From assembly GCA_029237695.1 (NCBI GenBank), contig CM055271.1, positions 79,991,488-80,055,487 of the forward strand: a stretch of DNA of 64,000 bases. Direction: 5' to 3'. Under the pieces are notes generated by a model. The model worked only from the letters and a program-made list of their open reading frames with translations. It made no database searches and had not been told where the DNA came from. How positions within the stretch are numbered: position 1 is the stretch's first letter; the number at the start of each line of letters is the position of its first letter. Of the stretch, positions 41,660 through 54,190 are shown one piece after another. A program made the position numbers and the translations under genes. This stretch comes from Conchocele bisecta. Its lineage: Eukaryota > Mollusca > Bivalvia > Lucinida > Thyasiridae.

Positions 41660-43490
41660 AACCATCTGAATCGCGAGACAGTCGCCGTCACTACGGCCCG
41701 CTTCCAGAAATTAATTCGCGCATCTCTTTGCCATATTTGAAACTCGGTTGATTCGCTTTGTTTTTATGAAGAACCAATAGTGAAATATGAGAGCATACTC
41801 ATTTAACCACGAGAGCTGATTTTCTTGAAGCAATGCATATCTGAGACCCAGCTCCTTTAAAGGTATGTTTTTGTTCTCAAAAATATGAAAATTACTTGCA
41901 AAAAGTGCAGATCCTGATGAGACGGCTCGTCACGCCTATCCCACTATACAGGCCTGTGGTGTTGAAAGGGTTAATTAAATGTACATGCCCACTCAGTAGG
42001 TTATAATATAGGAAGACATAGGTGACGCATTTAATTAGTATAAATAATTAAAAAATAATTGCCTGGTCCTGTTGCTCGCCCAAATAAACGGCAGCAGATT
42101 TGATACTTCTGGTTACAGATTTTCCTCTTCTCTTGAAGAAAGTTGTCTTGCGCTTCCTGTATGTTCATAATTCCAGGTAAATCCAGGTATATAAAGGTAA
42201 ATCCAGATCACAGAGTCCAGCTTGTTACAGTTTGACTGCTACTCACTGAATGACATCAGTGACTGAACTTTTCAACTTCTTTCTCTACTGGCCAGCAACC
42301 TGTGATGCAACATTCTCTTAATCACCTATTAAGTTAATGGTCAGTTGTATTTCAATATTTAGTCTAGGCCCTATTAAAACAACTGACCATCAGGTTCAAC
42401 TGTACTATGCATGGAGTCGGCAGACTAGCCAGAAAGTCAGTGCCCAGTCTAGTGTTCCGCGCAGCCTGATCAGGGTCTACAGTGATTGCTATGCAGAAAT
42501 AGCAAGCGCCAGAATGTTGTTTGTACCCAATATCGTAGACCTGTCTGTACCCAACAGTGCAGACCCAGATCAGACTGCACACCTGTGCAGCAATCTGGTA
42601 TCTGCTGGGCACATCATCTGAAACATGCACATCAACTCCTGCAATAGTAATACACTTCACCTGCAGTGGTTATCTCCCCTGCATTGGCTAGCTGTGTTTG
42701 TAGTCTGCAATACACCTGCGATAGCCTATATCTGAAGGCAAGTCTTGCTGCATGCCACACAGGTCAGATTAGCAACTGCATTTGCATGTGTTGCCACACC
42801 ACTGCTAATGTTGTGGGTTTGAGTCTATTTTTGGTGGTATATCTGCGGACAAACATGCCGAACATCCAGTTAAAGCAGCATAGAAAGTATAAAAAAATAC
42901 ATGTACGCCATATGATAATTTTCTTTTTTATAAATTTAGGGTTAACACTGGGTGCAGGAGGCAGATTGGCACATAGCTAGTGTTGGTCGTGCATTCAGGA
43001 AATGTGACTCGTGACTGGTGACCCGACAATGCAGGAAAAATCATAACATGAATATCCGTAGTGTTGTTATACGTCGCCATAGCTTCATTCTCGGCTGTCC
43101 TTGATGATTGAATAAGTGACACATGGTACTTGTTAGTTCAATATTGTCACCATATGAAAAATATATCTGAAAAAGTGCTCGCATTTGGTTCCGACATTTG
43201 AAATTTTAATTTGAAATTTAATAAATATATTTAATTTTCGGAATTTTATAGGGACTGTATGTCTTTTGTAAACAGGGGGATATTAAAGCGGATAATGTAA
43301 TTCACTGGTTTCCAAGACAGTGTTGTGAAAGTCATGCCTCTTATGACCGTCGTGTAGTTGGTCTATATAAGAGGAATTTTCTGGAAATTAACAAATACGT
43401 TTATGTTCTAAAACCTATTTAGTTAATAATGAAAATTATTTCAAAATGAGTTGTAAAGGTATTAACAAATCCCAAGTAAAAGAACCATAA
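41660..43490. other. Gene-free stretch
   Basis: 41660-41760 is shared with 10060-10130; 41970-42060 is a fragment of the TTAA MITE left end. 42090-42990 has short opposite ORFs (for example 42337-42621 and 42364-42660) with no recognisable family. An inverted repeat, TTAATGGTCAGTTGT / ACAACTGACCATCAGG, lies at 42336-42393. Confidence 0.35.
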
Positions 43491-43721
43491 TATATATTTC
43501 GCACCGCCATTAAAGAAGGAAAATCTGTCTCGAGTGAAAATGTCGGTTTCCTTGTAAAAAATAACATGGTGCTAACATATAATCAACAAAAAAGTGCATT
43601 TTCATACTTATATTGTAAGCGCAAAGTACTAGATGATGGTATAAACACTGTTCCCCTTGACATTGTTGTTAGCCACGGTTTAACGACTCTTGGACTTAGT
43701 ATGGATGAAGCGGGATTTTGA
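43491..43721 (+). other. Unrecognised open frame of 76 codons
   Basis: Open from a TAA at 43488 to TGA at 43719. It encodes IKEGKSVSSENVGFLVKNN early and VLDDGINTVPLDIVVSHGLT later, with a balanced composition unusual for random AT-rich sequence. No family is recognised and no convincing splice sites were found. It could be a fragment of a transposon protein or chance. Confidence 0.25.
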
Positions 43722-45607
43722 ACACAGTTTATATATTGTATTGTACATGTGACTGTAAATGATAAATAACAGTCAAGAAACACAAAAATTGTCGGCATGT
43801 AAACCAACTAAATTTTAAAGTTACAACACAGTCGAGAAATCCGAATGATAACAATATTACAATAATGAACTAGAGACGGTAACTCCGTAAACGCATGGAA
43901 AAGTCCAGCGACTATACATAACACGTAGTCCTTCACTGAGATGTACACATATATCCTCTCCTCTCATAAAGCGTGCAACCACTACATATATGATGGCAGA
44001 GGAAACGTAATTAATTTGCATTGACAGAATGTGTCAAACATAAAACACATAACTGATGAAATATAATCCATAAACAATTGTTTGTGTTGACAAGACACAT
44101 TATATGGAGGAAACGCAATGACAGACAATGACCATTTTGCCCTTATTATATAAGAAGATTACGTAAGTATACATGTACTATGTTTGACATCTAAATGCGT
44201 TTATCAGTCTATACTGTTGCCTTTAAGCAGAGGACTGGCATATCTTTTGTACCAACCTGATACAATCAGGCAGTTTTCATAATCAATTAATAACAGCTGA
44301 AATGGTTGACAAATAACGATGTGAAATATGCATATTACTATCATAATACTACCTCACTAAACCAGACACATACCTCTGGAGATTGGGCATAGATGTGTCT
44401 CGACACGAGGATAGGGGGTTATGGAGTTTGCGAAAGAATAGCCACAATTCAGCATGTACAATCGTGCAGTCTGATCTGGGACTACACATTGCACTAATGC
44501 ATTGCAAAACCACTACTGATGACCGAAATCAAATTTCAGACGCGTATCCGGCTAAACGAGTGTGCTAGCTGACCAGGAGCTATCCTGGTCAGAATCTCAA
44601 TAAGCCCCATATCTCGTGGCGGGATACATATATGAACAAGTTTTATAATTTTTTGAATGAAAATCAGCAAAATGTGGATACATGGTGTGTAGTTTAGAAG
44701 TTCAATTTGTATGTACTAAAATAGTTGAATTTTAAATAATCCTGTTTGTGTTGCATGAAACTTTATATAAAATAAAAAAAAGTATTCCTGTTTCCATGTA
44801 TCGTCAGTATGAGCAATGATCAAAAGGTTGAAATATAGTCTAAAACTAGATAATTATAGCAGGTGTACATTTACCAGTCGTCGGTGGCAAGTGGTCGCGA
44901 GCTATGGGTAATTTAACGAATGGGGTTCATCCTTACCGAAATTCCGACTGTAGACCTGGTTTAGCCATTACATACGTATTTGGCATTTTGTATGTGACAG
45001 TTGAATCTGGTTATACACCTGTATGTGAGTATTACGATTATTCGTAAACCTAATTTAGAGAAAGGTGCCAAGTGACTTCGGTGTGGTAAGGACCTGTCAC
45101 CAGATCAGGTTATTCTAATTCAGGGTTTGAATATATTTTTTCTCTCGTTCTGATGTTAAGATTTCCACCAATTCACCAGGTTAAAACGATACATAGTTTG
45201 ATGGGTACAGTATATACTGTGTACTGAGAGATCCTCATTGTATCACTTTTGCAAGATATGGGCTAACTATCTATTGTGGCATGGACCTTGTAACTAGCGG
45301 AGTTAATTGTATTTATTGATGTAACTATTCAGTTCAGATTTGAGCTTTTGAATGGATGTGAACTACACTGCAAACACTGTAGTATTGATACATTTATTGG
45401 TCAACTGCAGAGTTTTCCCCCTTGTATAAGCCAAACTACACTAAGAAAGATAATTACTATGTGATTATTGACACTGAGAACTTGTAGTTGCCTCCCTTGG
45501 ATTAACACACTCCTCAATGGTGTAATAACTCCTCAGAACATGCTCTGACATGCTCTGATCACAGGGCAGTGCTCCTCTCACCTTGTAATGAGCCTTATTA
45601 CACTACT
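43722..45607. other. Gene-free stretch
   Basis: No exon-like block, RNA gene or tandem repeat recognised. Short ORFs here have no family match. Confidence 0.35.
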
Positions 45608-46268
45608 CCGATTGATCAAGTGATATACTAGTCATGGTGCGTTGGCCGACTGATCAAGTGCTATACTGGGCATGGCCGACTGATCAAGTGCTATACATGG
45701 CATGGTGCGGTGGCCGACTGAGCAAGTGCTATACTAGTCATGGTGCGATGGCCGACTGATCAAATGCCGAACTAGTCCGTCCTGGTGTGATGGCCGACTG
45801 ATCAAGTGCTACACTAGTCCTGGTGTGATGGCCGACTGATCAAGTGCCATACTAGTCATGGTGCAATGGTTGACTGATCAAGTGCTATACTTGTCATGGT
45901 GCGATGGCCGACTGATCAAGTTCTATACTGGGCATGGTGAAATAGCCGGTTATCAAGTGCTATACTGGGCATGGTGTGATAGCCGGTGATCAGGTGCTAT
46001 ACTGGGCATGGTGCGATAGCCGGTAATCAGGTGCTATACTGGGCATGGTGCGATATCCGGTGATCAGGTGCTATACTGGGCATGGTGCGATAGCCGGTGA
46101 TCAGGTGCTATACTGGGCATGGTGCGATAGCCGGTGATCAGGTGCTATACTGGGCATGGTGCGATAGCCGGTGATCAGGTGCTATACTGGGCATGGTGCG
46201 ATAGCCGGTCATTGGGCGCTATACTGGGCATGGCGTGGTGGCCGACTGATAAGATGCTGTACTGATCA
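45608..46268. repeat. 38-bp satellite array, block 2
   Basis: About 17 units of GGTGCGATGGCCGACTGATC then AAGTGCTATACTAGTCAT. The last part (45930-46220) is a homogenised variant, GATAGCCGGTGATCAGGTGC then TATACTGGGCATGGTGC, repeated about eight times at 36 bp. Confidence 0.9.
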
Positions 46269-48409
46269 AGTCGCATGCCATAATAACTAGATGGAGATGG
46301 TCTGAATGTCGCTGCCGCCGAGGCATTTGATAGTACACAAACAAAATAAAAAAACATTATTGTAAAACAGCTTTAGCCAGTTGACGTAAAACATGCTGCA
46401 CCCGCCGAGGCTTTGATAGTATACGGAAAGACTTTAACCAAAAAAACACTTTAACCAACAACTTTATCCTGAATGCTACGCCAATGCGACGACTATATCG
46501 CGCTGTCTGCAAGCGGGCGCAATGCAAACTTTAAGGGAAATTTCAAAGTAATTTGACATTGGACACAGGGACCGCACACGTTGGGCATATAATGAAAATG
46601 TTGGTGATAAATACACAGTATGTGAAGTTTCGAGTGAATTGGTGAAGCGGTTTCAGAGATATCGTGTTCTTAAAGGTACATGCCCACTCAGTAGGCACAA
46701 ACTGTTATTTATATCAGAGACATCATCTGATACATTTTCTGGCAAAATAAACATTAATTCGCCATTACACCATTATTGAATGGCATTATTATAAATGTTA
46801 TATCGGGCGTAAATTTCCACACTGATATCAGGGGCGATAACCGCGTTTCCTTAAAATGTTAACGAACATTGATTTGTATTCTCTGTATTAAGTTTTTGAT
46901 GTGCAATGATCATACTTTATAATCTGTCGAAAATATTATTTATTTAGGTAACGCATTTAATTAGTATAAATAATTAAAAAATATCATGCCTCATTTGCAT
47001 ATGAAAATACAATGTAGCTTGATACCACTGCGAGTCACTATCAGTAAAATAAATCATACTAAATGATTATATCTGTATAGCGGGCACTCGCAATTTGTAG
47101 AACTGGTGCAAATTTGAAAGTCATTTGACCTTGATCTTGGGCATGTGGGTCGCATGCGTGGGCTATAGAATGAAAATATGGATTATAATAAAGAATGATT
47201 TGAAGTTTGAAGCTAATCCGAGTAAGTGTTGTGGAGATATACGGTATGTACAAACTTTAACACACATTTCAAAATCATTTGACCTTGGGGTACAGGGGCC
47301 GCATGAGTGTGACACAGAATGAATATATGGATGATGACTAATAATCATTTGAAGTTTCAAGTCAATGTGACTTAGGACTGCAGAGATATAAGGTATGTAG
47401 CAACTTTAAAACCGATTTCGGACGGACTGACGCACGTACGTCATTGTGATCACTATGTCTCGCTTTCAGCAAGCGGGCTCGACAAAAAAAATACGGATGG
47501 ACGTCAATATGCAAACTATAACGCGCGATGCGACAAAAATTGTCCAACCCCTTTTTAACGCTAGCTCCGCACTGTCCCGTGAGACCAATGCATGCCTTAA
47601 GTTTCTTACAACTATTGCAACGGGTGTTCGAGTTATGCTCCGGACAAATCAGAGCGGGAAAAAAACAAAGGGAGTTAACTAAACTAGAAAATGTGTTCAT
47701 AAAACACGGATACCCAAATTATCGCTTTGATAGTAAACGAGGCAAAATTCGAAATCCAAAAGCGGGAGATAATCCATGACACGGGGTTTGAATAACAAAT
47801 CAAAATAAACTGTGCGCATCTACTCATCATCAGGAAGCTACATATCAAGTTCCAGGGCTGTAGCTATTAAACTTTAAAAGTTTTACAAGCTATAAGGCAA
47901 AATTATCAAATCTAAGCCAAAAAGGGGGAGATAATCCATGACTCGGGGGTCGAAACAAAATAAACTTTGCACATCTACTCATCATAAGGAAGCTACATAC
48001 CAAATTTGAGGTGTGTAGCTATTATGGTTTAAAAGTTTTACGAGCTATAAGCAAAAATTGGAAAATTATAAGTTGAAAAGGGGGAGATAATACATGACCA
48101 TGGGGTCAAATCAAACATAAATACCAAGTTTCAGGTCTATAGCTTATACGGTTTAAAAGTTTTACTAGTTACAAGGTTGGTGACGGACGGACGGAAGAAC
48201 GGACAAGGGTAACACTAAATGCCCCACCCATTACAGTGGTGGGGCATAACAATTAGTGAGGCAAAATTTGAAATTCTTGTTAACGAGTTAGCGACGGCCC
48301 ACATGACGAGCTTTGAAGGGCTGGACTCTATACTTTTCGAAATATTTAAAAATAATATGGACGGACATACTTTGAGGGAGAAATTTACAATTTTAGGATA
48401 AATTTATTA

Positions 48410-48495
48410 ATTTTTATTATACTGAATTTATTACATTATCACAGCCATTTTGGCTGTGATAATGTAATAAATTCAGTATAATAATTCTGCATGCT
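48410..48495. repeat. Palindrome with TTACATTATCACAGCCATTT arms
   Basis: TATACTGAATTTATTACATT...GCCATTTTGGC...AATGTAATAAATTCAGTATA is a near-perfect 70-bp palindrome, flanked by TTTGAGGGAGAAATTTACAA. The same palindrome is the centre of 53400-53725. Confidence 0.8.
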
Positions 48496-49601
48496 TTTAA
48501 TCATTAAATATATGCAGTCGTTAGTTCTATACGAAATAATGCATTTCAGGAAAAATAAATGATTACTCCCTCAAAGTATTCTTTGTTAGAAAAGTATACT
48601 TTGCAATGTTGGTGAAATAGGCTACTGGACGTCATTGTGATCACTGTCGACTTATCCGCAAGCGAGCTCTACTGAAACAATATTGGCAAGCCCAGGCATA
48701 ATACAAGTAACTTACCTTAATTCATCAGGTACACATCAGACGCTGAATGAACTTTCATTCTCACCACACCACTTGTAGAATATTAAAGTTATTCGTTATG
48801 TTCAATAGTGCTGCTTTGACACGACGTGAAATTAAAACATGCATGATATGGTCTGGAAGAATAAGCACAGACCAAGCACGCACATTCAGAATCACGTCTG
48901 TCGGTTCTTATCCAGCTCCGATTTCCGTCACCTGTCCGCCAAATCCAGAATCGAACAGTGTCGCAAATTTAATCCTGTATGTTAGTGTATGAACACAATG
49001 TCACTTAGTATATTATCCAATGCGGGTTGTAATCTCTTGTTTCTCTAAATAAATGTGTCCAACAATTCCTGTAGCTGCTATCGTGATCAAAAGTGTTAAA
49101 GGTTCTGTCAGAGCCTCACATATTGATCTTACTCTCCACCATTTTGATTCCAAGTATAGTTGAACCTCCCCGAACGGCCACCTCTGCAACAACACCCTCT
49201 CTGTAACAGCCGCTATTTTATATCCCAAATGGATGATTTCCTCTATATCTAACCACCCTTAGACTGCGGAGCATAAAAATTGTCGTCTGATGTTGATTTT
49301 TCATTCTTTCTCAATAAAAACATGTTTTGACAGCACTTTAGAATCATTTCCATGTTTTATTGAGAATTATTGAAGAAAATAAATAAATATCAGACGATAA
49401 AATTTAATTCAGCATTAACCTCCCTACAACAGCCACCTCTCTATAACAGCCAATTTTGATCAAATTGATGGACAAATGTGTGTCCACTAATGTCGCCAGG
49501 AGCATAATATGTGACGTCATCTTTAATAATTTTAGTATAACTTCGGGCTTGTGAATGTTTGATTGAATAAAGTGATAACTATGGTGAAGAAGTGTGCATC
49601 T

Positions 49602-49676
49602 GTGCCCGGTTTGCTCAGTAGGTAGAGCTATGGTGTGGTAAACCAGAGGTCCCCCGTTCGATTCCGGGATGGTGCG
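49602..49676 (+). repeat. tRNA-derived sequence in block 2
   Basis: TGCCCGGTTTGCTCAGTAGG and GTTCGATTCCGGGATGG. It is the counterpart of 23123-23197; the B box is intact and the acceptor stem does not close well. Confidence 0.6.
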
Positions 49677-50149
49677 CATCTTTCTCACCCTGTGACATTT
49701 AGCGCCCAATGTAATTGCGGGAAGTAACTGCAGAATACTCCCGTATTGTCCGTACCAAGCGTTACGGTGCTCTAGGTAGGTTTCCCCTGCAAAGTACCAA
49801 ATCACATCTGATTCGCATTGCAGCTGTTAATTGTGACATATTTTCTGTATTTTTCAATTGAAAGAAATGTCAGTATTATACATTCATTTCTGTGGAATAA
49901 GTACAGAAAAATATTTCACAATTAACAGCTAAAGCGCAAATGAGATCCGATTCGGTACTCTGCAGGAGAAACCTATGGAGCACCGTAACTCTGGGTACGG
50001 ACGATAGGTGAGTAATCTGCAGAGTTACTATACGCAACTACTCCCAACGTGGAGTCGTGACTGATTAAGATTCTCCAAAATGTTCCACAAATATGGAATT
50101 CAGAGACGATTAAAAGATTTGGCGAGAGTATGTCAGAGGAAGTGTATCT

Positions 50150-50225
50150 GTGTCTGGTTAGCTCAGGCGGTTAGAGTGAAGGTACTGTAAACCAGATCCC
50201 GGGTTTCGAGTCCCGGGCCGGTGGA
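50150..50225 (+). repeat. tRNA-derived sequence followed by a PBS-like string
   Basis: CTGGTTAGCTCAGGCGGTTA has an A-box form and GGGTTTCGAGTCCCGGGCC a B-box arm. Twenty bases on, TTGGTGCCCAACGAAGGACC resembles an LTR-element primer-binding site. Confidence 0.5.
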
Positions 50226-50330
50226 CATTTTTTTCCCCCTTGACAATTGGTGCCCAACGAAGGACCGTGACTGATAAATACGCCCAAAATTGTACCCAAA
50301 CATTCAAACTTATTCAAACTTAAACTCGGT

Positions 50331-51400
50331 GATGTATGTACGTTTGAGAGTTATTTTATTAAAATAAGAATTAAGAAGTGAATAACGGACAGATACATGT
50401 ACAGGTTTGGCAATGTCATGATTGTTAAAGGTCACTCATTTCAAGCTTAAAACAAGTACGTGTTTGTGGCAGGTGTAACGACCAAATTCTTATTTCGGCC
50501 TGTACATAGATCACGTCGATTAGTCTGATAATTGCTGGTAAGAAACATAACGATATGTTACACTAGGACAAGGGAAGTAAGTTGAAAAATTAACGTAACT
50601 ATGTGCATCCTGATGGTAAGGGCGGGTTTCACACATTTGAGTTGTATCAATGTCAGCACATGCCGTGGTAAATGATCGTTGTCTAAAGAGACGCGGCAGA
50701 TTGAGATTTGATGTAAGTAAGGTACGTGGGTACGTCATGGCTAACATGAGCAACATGCCTAAGGCTATTGAGGCCTTAGATTTGCAAAATATAATTGAGT
50801 GTATATTCACAATTTATTTATTGCGTAATTATAAGTTTTGTCGTATTCTAATTTAAAGATAATTTTTGATGTTTTCGGAGTGTGTAATTATGGAATGAAA
50901 TTTCTGACACACAAACCTTGTCTACAAGGACTTTTCCCATTTTTCGTGATTTGATACCCTTGGCGTAACGATCGCAACCAGCAGATCTAATTATGTGTTT
51001 GTGCTTCATTTCGGGTTAACTGGAGTATAGTTAAGACTAATAGTTTTCCGCGGTGCGCTCAAGCATAGCGGAACACTGTTGTCTTCAATACCGCATGAAA
51101 GTGTAGCACGTGCAGCAAGCAGGACGGGTTGTTGTCACGTGTTTTTGTACATGTACAGATTTGTGGGTCCCGTGCTTTCTAGAGTGGGTTTGGCCTTAAC
51201 GGTTTGTCTCTAGTTTTACCACAGGGACCACTGTGGGTTGAGTACTGTCCATCTCGACTCATTCAGTAAAGATCGCAACCAACAGATATATGTGTTTGTG
51301 TTTCAATTTCGGGTCCCGAATATATATAGATATATATTGTTGCTATCTGTCCATATACATAAGATTCATTGCCGTGGTCAGAAAACGAGATCGGTGTGAC
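50331..51400. other. Gene-free stretch
   Basis: Opposite-strand ORFs at 50520-50810 and 50650-50856 lack recognisable domains. A (TA)n tract is at 51318-51340. Confidence 0.35.
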
Positions 51401-51404
51401 CTTT

Positions 51405-51575
51405 CTTGCTAAGTACACTTTGAGGGAGAAATTATTCTGCATACTTGTAATCATCAAATATATGCAGTCGTTAGTTATATATGAAATTACGGGGAAAATT
51501 AAAGGATTACTCACTCAAAGTACACTTTGCTAGATAAGTATGCTTAGCAATTTTGGTGAAATCGGCTACTGTATA
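51405..51575. mobile_element. Inverted-repeat element ending GGTGAAATCGGCTACTG
   Basis: TAAGTACACTTTGAGGGAGA and CTCAAAGTACACTTTGCTAG then TTTTGGTGAAATCGGCTACTG. A smaller relative of 53400-53725. Confidence 0.6.
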
Positions 51576-51585
51576 CAGATACATG

Positions 51586-51749
51586 TACAGTGGAACCTCG
51601 CTAAACCGGACACCCTGATTATTCCGCGCCATAGTTGTGTGCTATGCGATCGCGAACATGCATCATCACTGAGATAAATGACCTAGAAACCCATCAACAT
51701 TTAGATCACATATATTTATTGTTGTCCGGTTTAGAGAGGTTCCACTGTA
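51586..51749. mobile_element. TA-flanked pogo/mariner-like MITE, copy 3
   Basis: TACAGTGGAACCTCGCTAAA (then CCGGACACCCTG) and TGTCCGGTTTAGAGAGGTTC (then CACTGTA) are inverted, with TA on both sides. This is the cleanest copy, with no internal terminal hairpin. Confidence 0.78.
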
Positions 51750-51973
51750 CATGTATTTATTTAACGCATTTACTGTGTTTATGGTAAATGAGGCTATGGC
51801 ACACATGTCGGATTATATTCATTACGTAAGCACAACACCATACACTGAAGCTGAACATGTGCTGCGGTTTAATTTGCATATGTATTTCACTCTCACATTA
51901 CGATTTTAGAGCAATGTGGTATTGAATTGTGAAAGCCATGCGATAAATTCAGTTAAATACACAAGTAACAAAC

Positions 51974-52157
51974 CATTGTTTATAAATCCACCGTATTTCT
52001 TGTTAGTTCTATACATCGCCTCATGCCAGGTGCAGTTGAGGGCAGCATTCCCCCGCATGCTCGATATGTCTGTATGTTCGTCTATCTTGTTAATATCCTC
52101 CTCTGGTAGCGTTTTACCAATGAAGTCGGCGATTTTCCGTATGTGATTTTTCTTGTC
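51974..52157 (-). CDS. Duplicated sulfotransferase penultimate exon (184 nt)
   Basis: Acceptor TTTTTAAAAG, donor ATG/GTTTGT. Length and phases (0 in, 1 out) are identical to exon 7906-7723. It encodes IRKIADFIGKTLPEEDINKI then DEHTDISSMRGNAALNCTWH and ...KYGGFINNG. The frame is intact and substitutions look conservative. Because it lies upstream of the exon at 25035, it cannot be used in that transcript in order. It probably belongs to a tandem paralogue, perhaps with the exon at 57450-57321. Confidence 0.85.
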
Positions 52158-52204
52158 CTTTTAAAAATAGCAAGCTTTCCGCAAATAAAGATATGTTGAA
52201 CAAT

Positions 52205-52266
52205 TCTGCAAACAACGGGAACCCACTTTTCCGACGTCGTCGGAAAAGTGGGTTCCTGGTTTTTGC
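52205..52266. repeat. Perfect hairpin in the intron beside the duplicated exon
   Basis: GGAACCCACTTTTCCGACG is followed directly by its inverse CGTCGGAAAAGTGGGTTCC (52218-52255), with looser pairing outside. It lies 50 bp 5' of the exon acceptor. Confidence 0.8.
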
Positions 52267-52279
52267 AGAAGGTTTTAAA

Positions 52280-52480
52280 GATAAACACTGTGCGTACAGC
52301 GAAATTGTATTGACAATTCTCAAACGAACGCAACGACAACGAATGTAAAATGAAGTGAAAACAATTCGTTTAGTACAGCAACATGCACGGAAATGATAAT
52401 CGTTTTTTTTTGTACGTGAAAACGATAAAATACCCTGATTTCAAATAATTAAAAGCCTGTCGTTTCTTTCCGTTATTTTC
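52280..52480. repeat. Dispersed repeat related to 9845-10660
   Basis: It carries GAAGTGAAAACAATTCGTTT and GTACGTGAAAACGATA strings shared with 9845-9960. No coding potential. Confidence 0.45.
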
Positions 52481-52740
52481 AGCATTTGCTATGAACATCT
52501 CGTCATTTTTCAACATAATATCCGGACAATGTCGTAAATAATAATAAACTAGATTACAATTTTGTAGAATAATCAGGAGATATAGCATATCTTCTTAGAT
52601 ACCAAAATCACATGGATTGTCTCGTCTGTGGCTGTGCCTGGCAAAATGTGGCTTATTGGTTTTGCCCTAAGAAGACCCAAAGTGCCGACGAACACAAACT
52701 AACAGCTCATAGAGACACATGATATAATACATATATATTA

Positions 52741-52871
52741 GTAGGTTAGTGCCGTGAATGGAAAAAATATCTGGCAAGGCTTAGGAAACGGGATGGGCGA
52801 GGCTCTGCCGAGCACATCCAATTTCTGTGCCGCGCCAGATATTTTTCCCATTCACAGTACTAACCTACAAT
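52741..52871. repeat. Palindrome with TAGTGCCGTGAATGG arms, copy 2
   Basis: GTAGGTTAGTGCCGTGAATG and CATTCACAGTACTAACCTAC enclose GGGCGAGGCTCTGCCG. It matches 25768-25889. Confidence 0.7.
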
Positions 52872-53395
52872 TCTATTTATCCCGTCAACATTACAAATAG
52901 CTTTAACATACGAAGAAATAACCCCAGCCGCATCTCCAAATCGTATTGACACGATATCAAAAATGTTTCACAGCACCGGGTTTCACGGCAAATACGCACT
53001 GTGTTGACGGGAACAATTTGTGATTGTAGAGCATTCATCATTGCCCTTAGCAACTAATCGTATACCGTACTGTGCCCAGGGAAATGGAACATGCCAAATT
53101 AGTAGTATAACAAAGCAAGCCTCCAAATTGCATCACTTCCCGCCCCCAACCCACCAACCGCCAAAATAATTACTTGTGTATGGTATGCGTGAAGTATATA
53201 TATAAATTAAATGATTTACGTTATTTGAGAAAGAAATAATTAAAGCATGTAGATAGCATTAACTTTCATAAACTAAGTTGCACTTTTCTAAAAATGCAAA
53301 CACTACGGTGTACATGTACATATCTTCCTTATTAAGTACTTTACGTATTTTACGCCTTTACTGGTTTATTTTCTGTCATACAGTAACATATATCT
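52872..53395. other. Gene-free stretch
   Basis: AT-rich, with no ORF above noise and no array. Confidence 0.35.
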
Positions 53396-53725
53396 GTAGC
53401 CGATTTCACCAAAATTGCTAAGTAAACTTTGAGGGAGAAATTTACAATTTAAGGATAACTTTATTATTTTTTATTTAATGAAATGAAATAAATTCTGACC
53501 AAATAATTATATACTGAATTTATTACATTATCACAGCCATTTTGGCTGTGATAATGTAATACATTCAATATAATATTTCTGCATACTTTGAATCATCAAA
53601 TATATGCATTCGTTAGTTCTATATGAAATAATACATTTCGGAAAAAACACTTAATTGCTCCCTCAAAGTTTACTTAACTAGACAAGTATGCTTAGCATAT
53701 TTTTGGTGAAATCGGCTACATGTGT
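53396..53725. mobile_element. Inverted-repeat element with TGTAGCCGATTTCACCAAAA termini
   Basis: Left TGTAGCCGATTTCACCAAAA (TTGCTAAGT) and right TTTGGTGAAATCGGCTACAT are inverted. The centre is the TTACATTATCACAGCCATTT palindrome also found at 48410. About 330 bp. Single termini lie at 29035-29100 and 51560. Confidence 0.78.
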
Positions 53726-53970
53726 TGTAATATTGTGTTCTCGTGATTCTTATCACGTTCTTGGGACGTTAAACTTATTCATACAGATGCTCATATTGTT
53801 ACATAATCTATTCTAACAAACAGAAATGACATGTTACAGTATATACACTCAACTGGGTGTGGCCTAATATTCATCAGACAAGAGTCAGTGTCACTATGAG
53901 TCAGTCAGCTGCAGGCACAGTGTAGCCCATATACATTACATGTGTCATATTAAATTTACCCATTTCAAGG

Positions 53971-54190
53971 TGTATGATCACGTTGTACTAACAACAACAA
54001 CAAGTACTGAACTTTCCAGAATCCATCTGACTCAAAGTACCCGGCAAAATGGCAAGTTGGGAGTGCTTCAGAATCGTCTGAATGAGACGATTCTAAAGGA
54101 CTCCCAACTTGCCATTTGTGATGAAGAAGTAACAAAATATCACCCCAAGTTGTTCAACTGGAGCTCTGCATATAATAGGTGTCTGTACTT
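53971..54190. repeat. CAA-ended MITE fragment plus palindrome
   Basis: GTATGATCACGTTGTACTAA and CAACAACAACAAGTACTGAA resemble the MITE termini of 3800-4221. GGCAAGTTGGGAGTGCTTCA..GTCTGAATGAGAC..GACTCCCAACTTGCC (54047-54118) is a strong hairpin. Confidence 0.55.

Larger units (their letters stand above)
45608..50330. repeat. Large paralogous repeat block 2
   Basis: It repeats block 1 (18102-23910) in the same order and orientation: satellite, GCATGCCATAATAACTAGAT, TTAA MITE left half (46670-47106, then a deletion), GATCTTGGGCATGTGGGTCG, GTCCAACCCCTTTTTAACGC, GGGAGATAATCCATGAC units, TAATCTCTTGTTTCTC, tRNA-like sequences and fold-back. An extra TTGACAGCACTTTAGAATC segment (49230-49430) is present only here. 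Confidence 0.75.

Noticed and set aside
43583..43807. Minus-strand SPRVVK string thought to be the missing sulfotransferase exon
   Set aside because: The following residues do not give the expected K-T-H motif, and no acceptor or donor in the needed phases (2 in, 0 out) fits.
47362..47700. 112-aa minus-strand ORF and its counterpart at 21174-21530
   Set aside because: Both are readings of the same non-coding repeat in the two paralogous blocks, with different frames and breaks.
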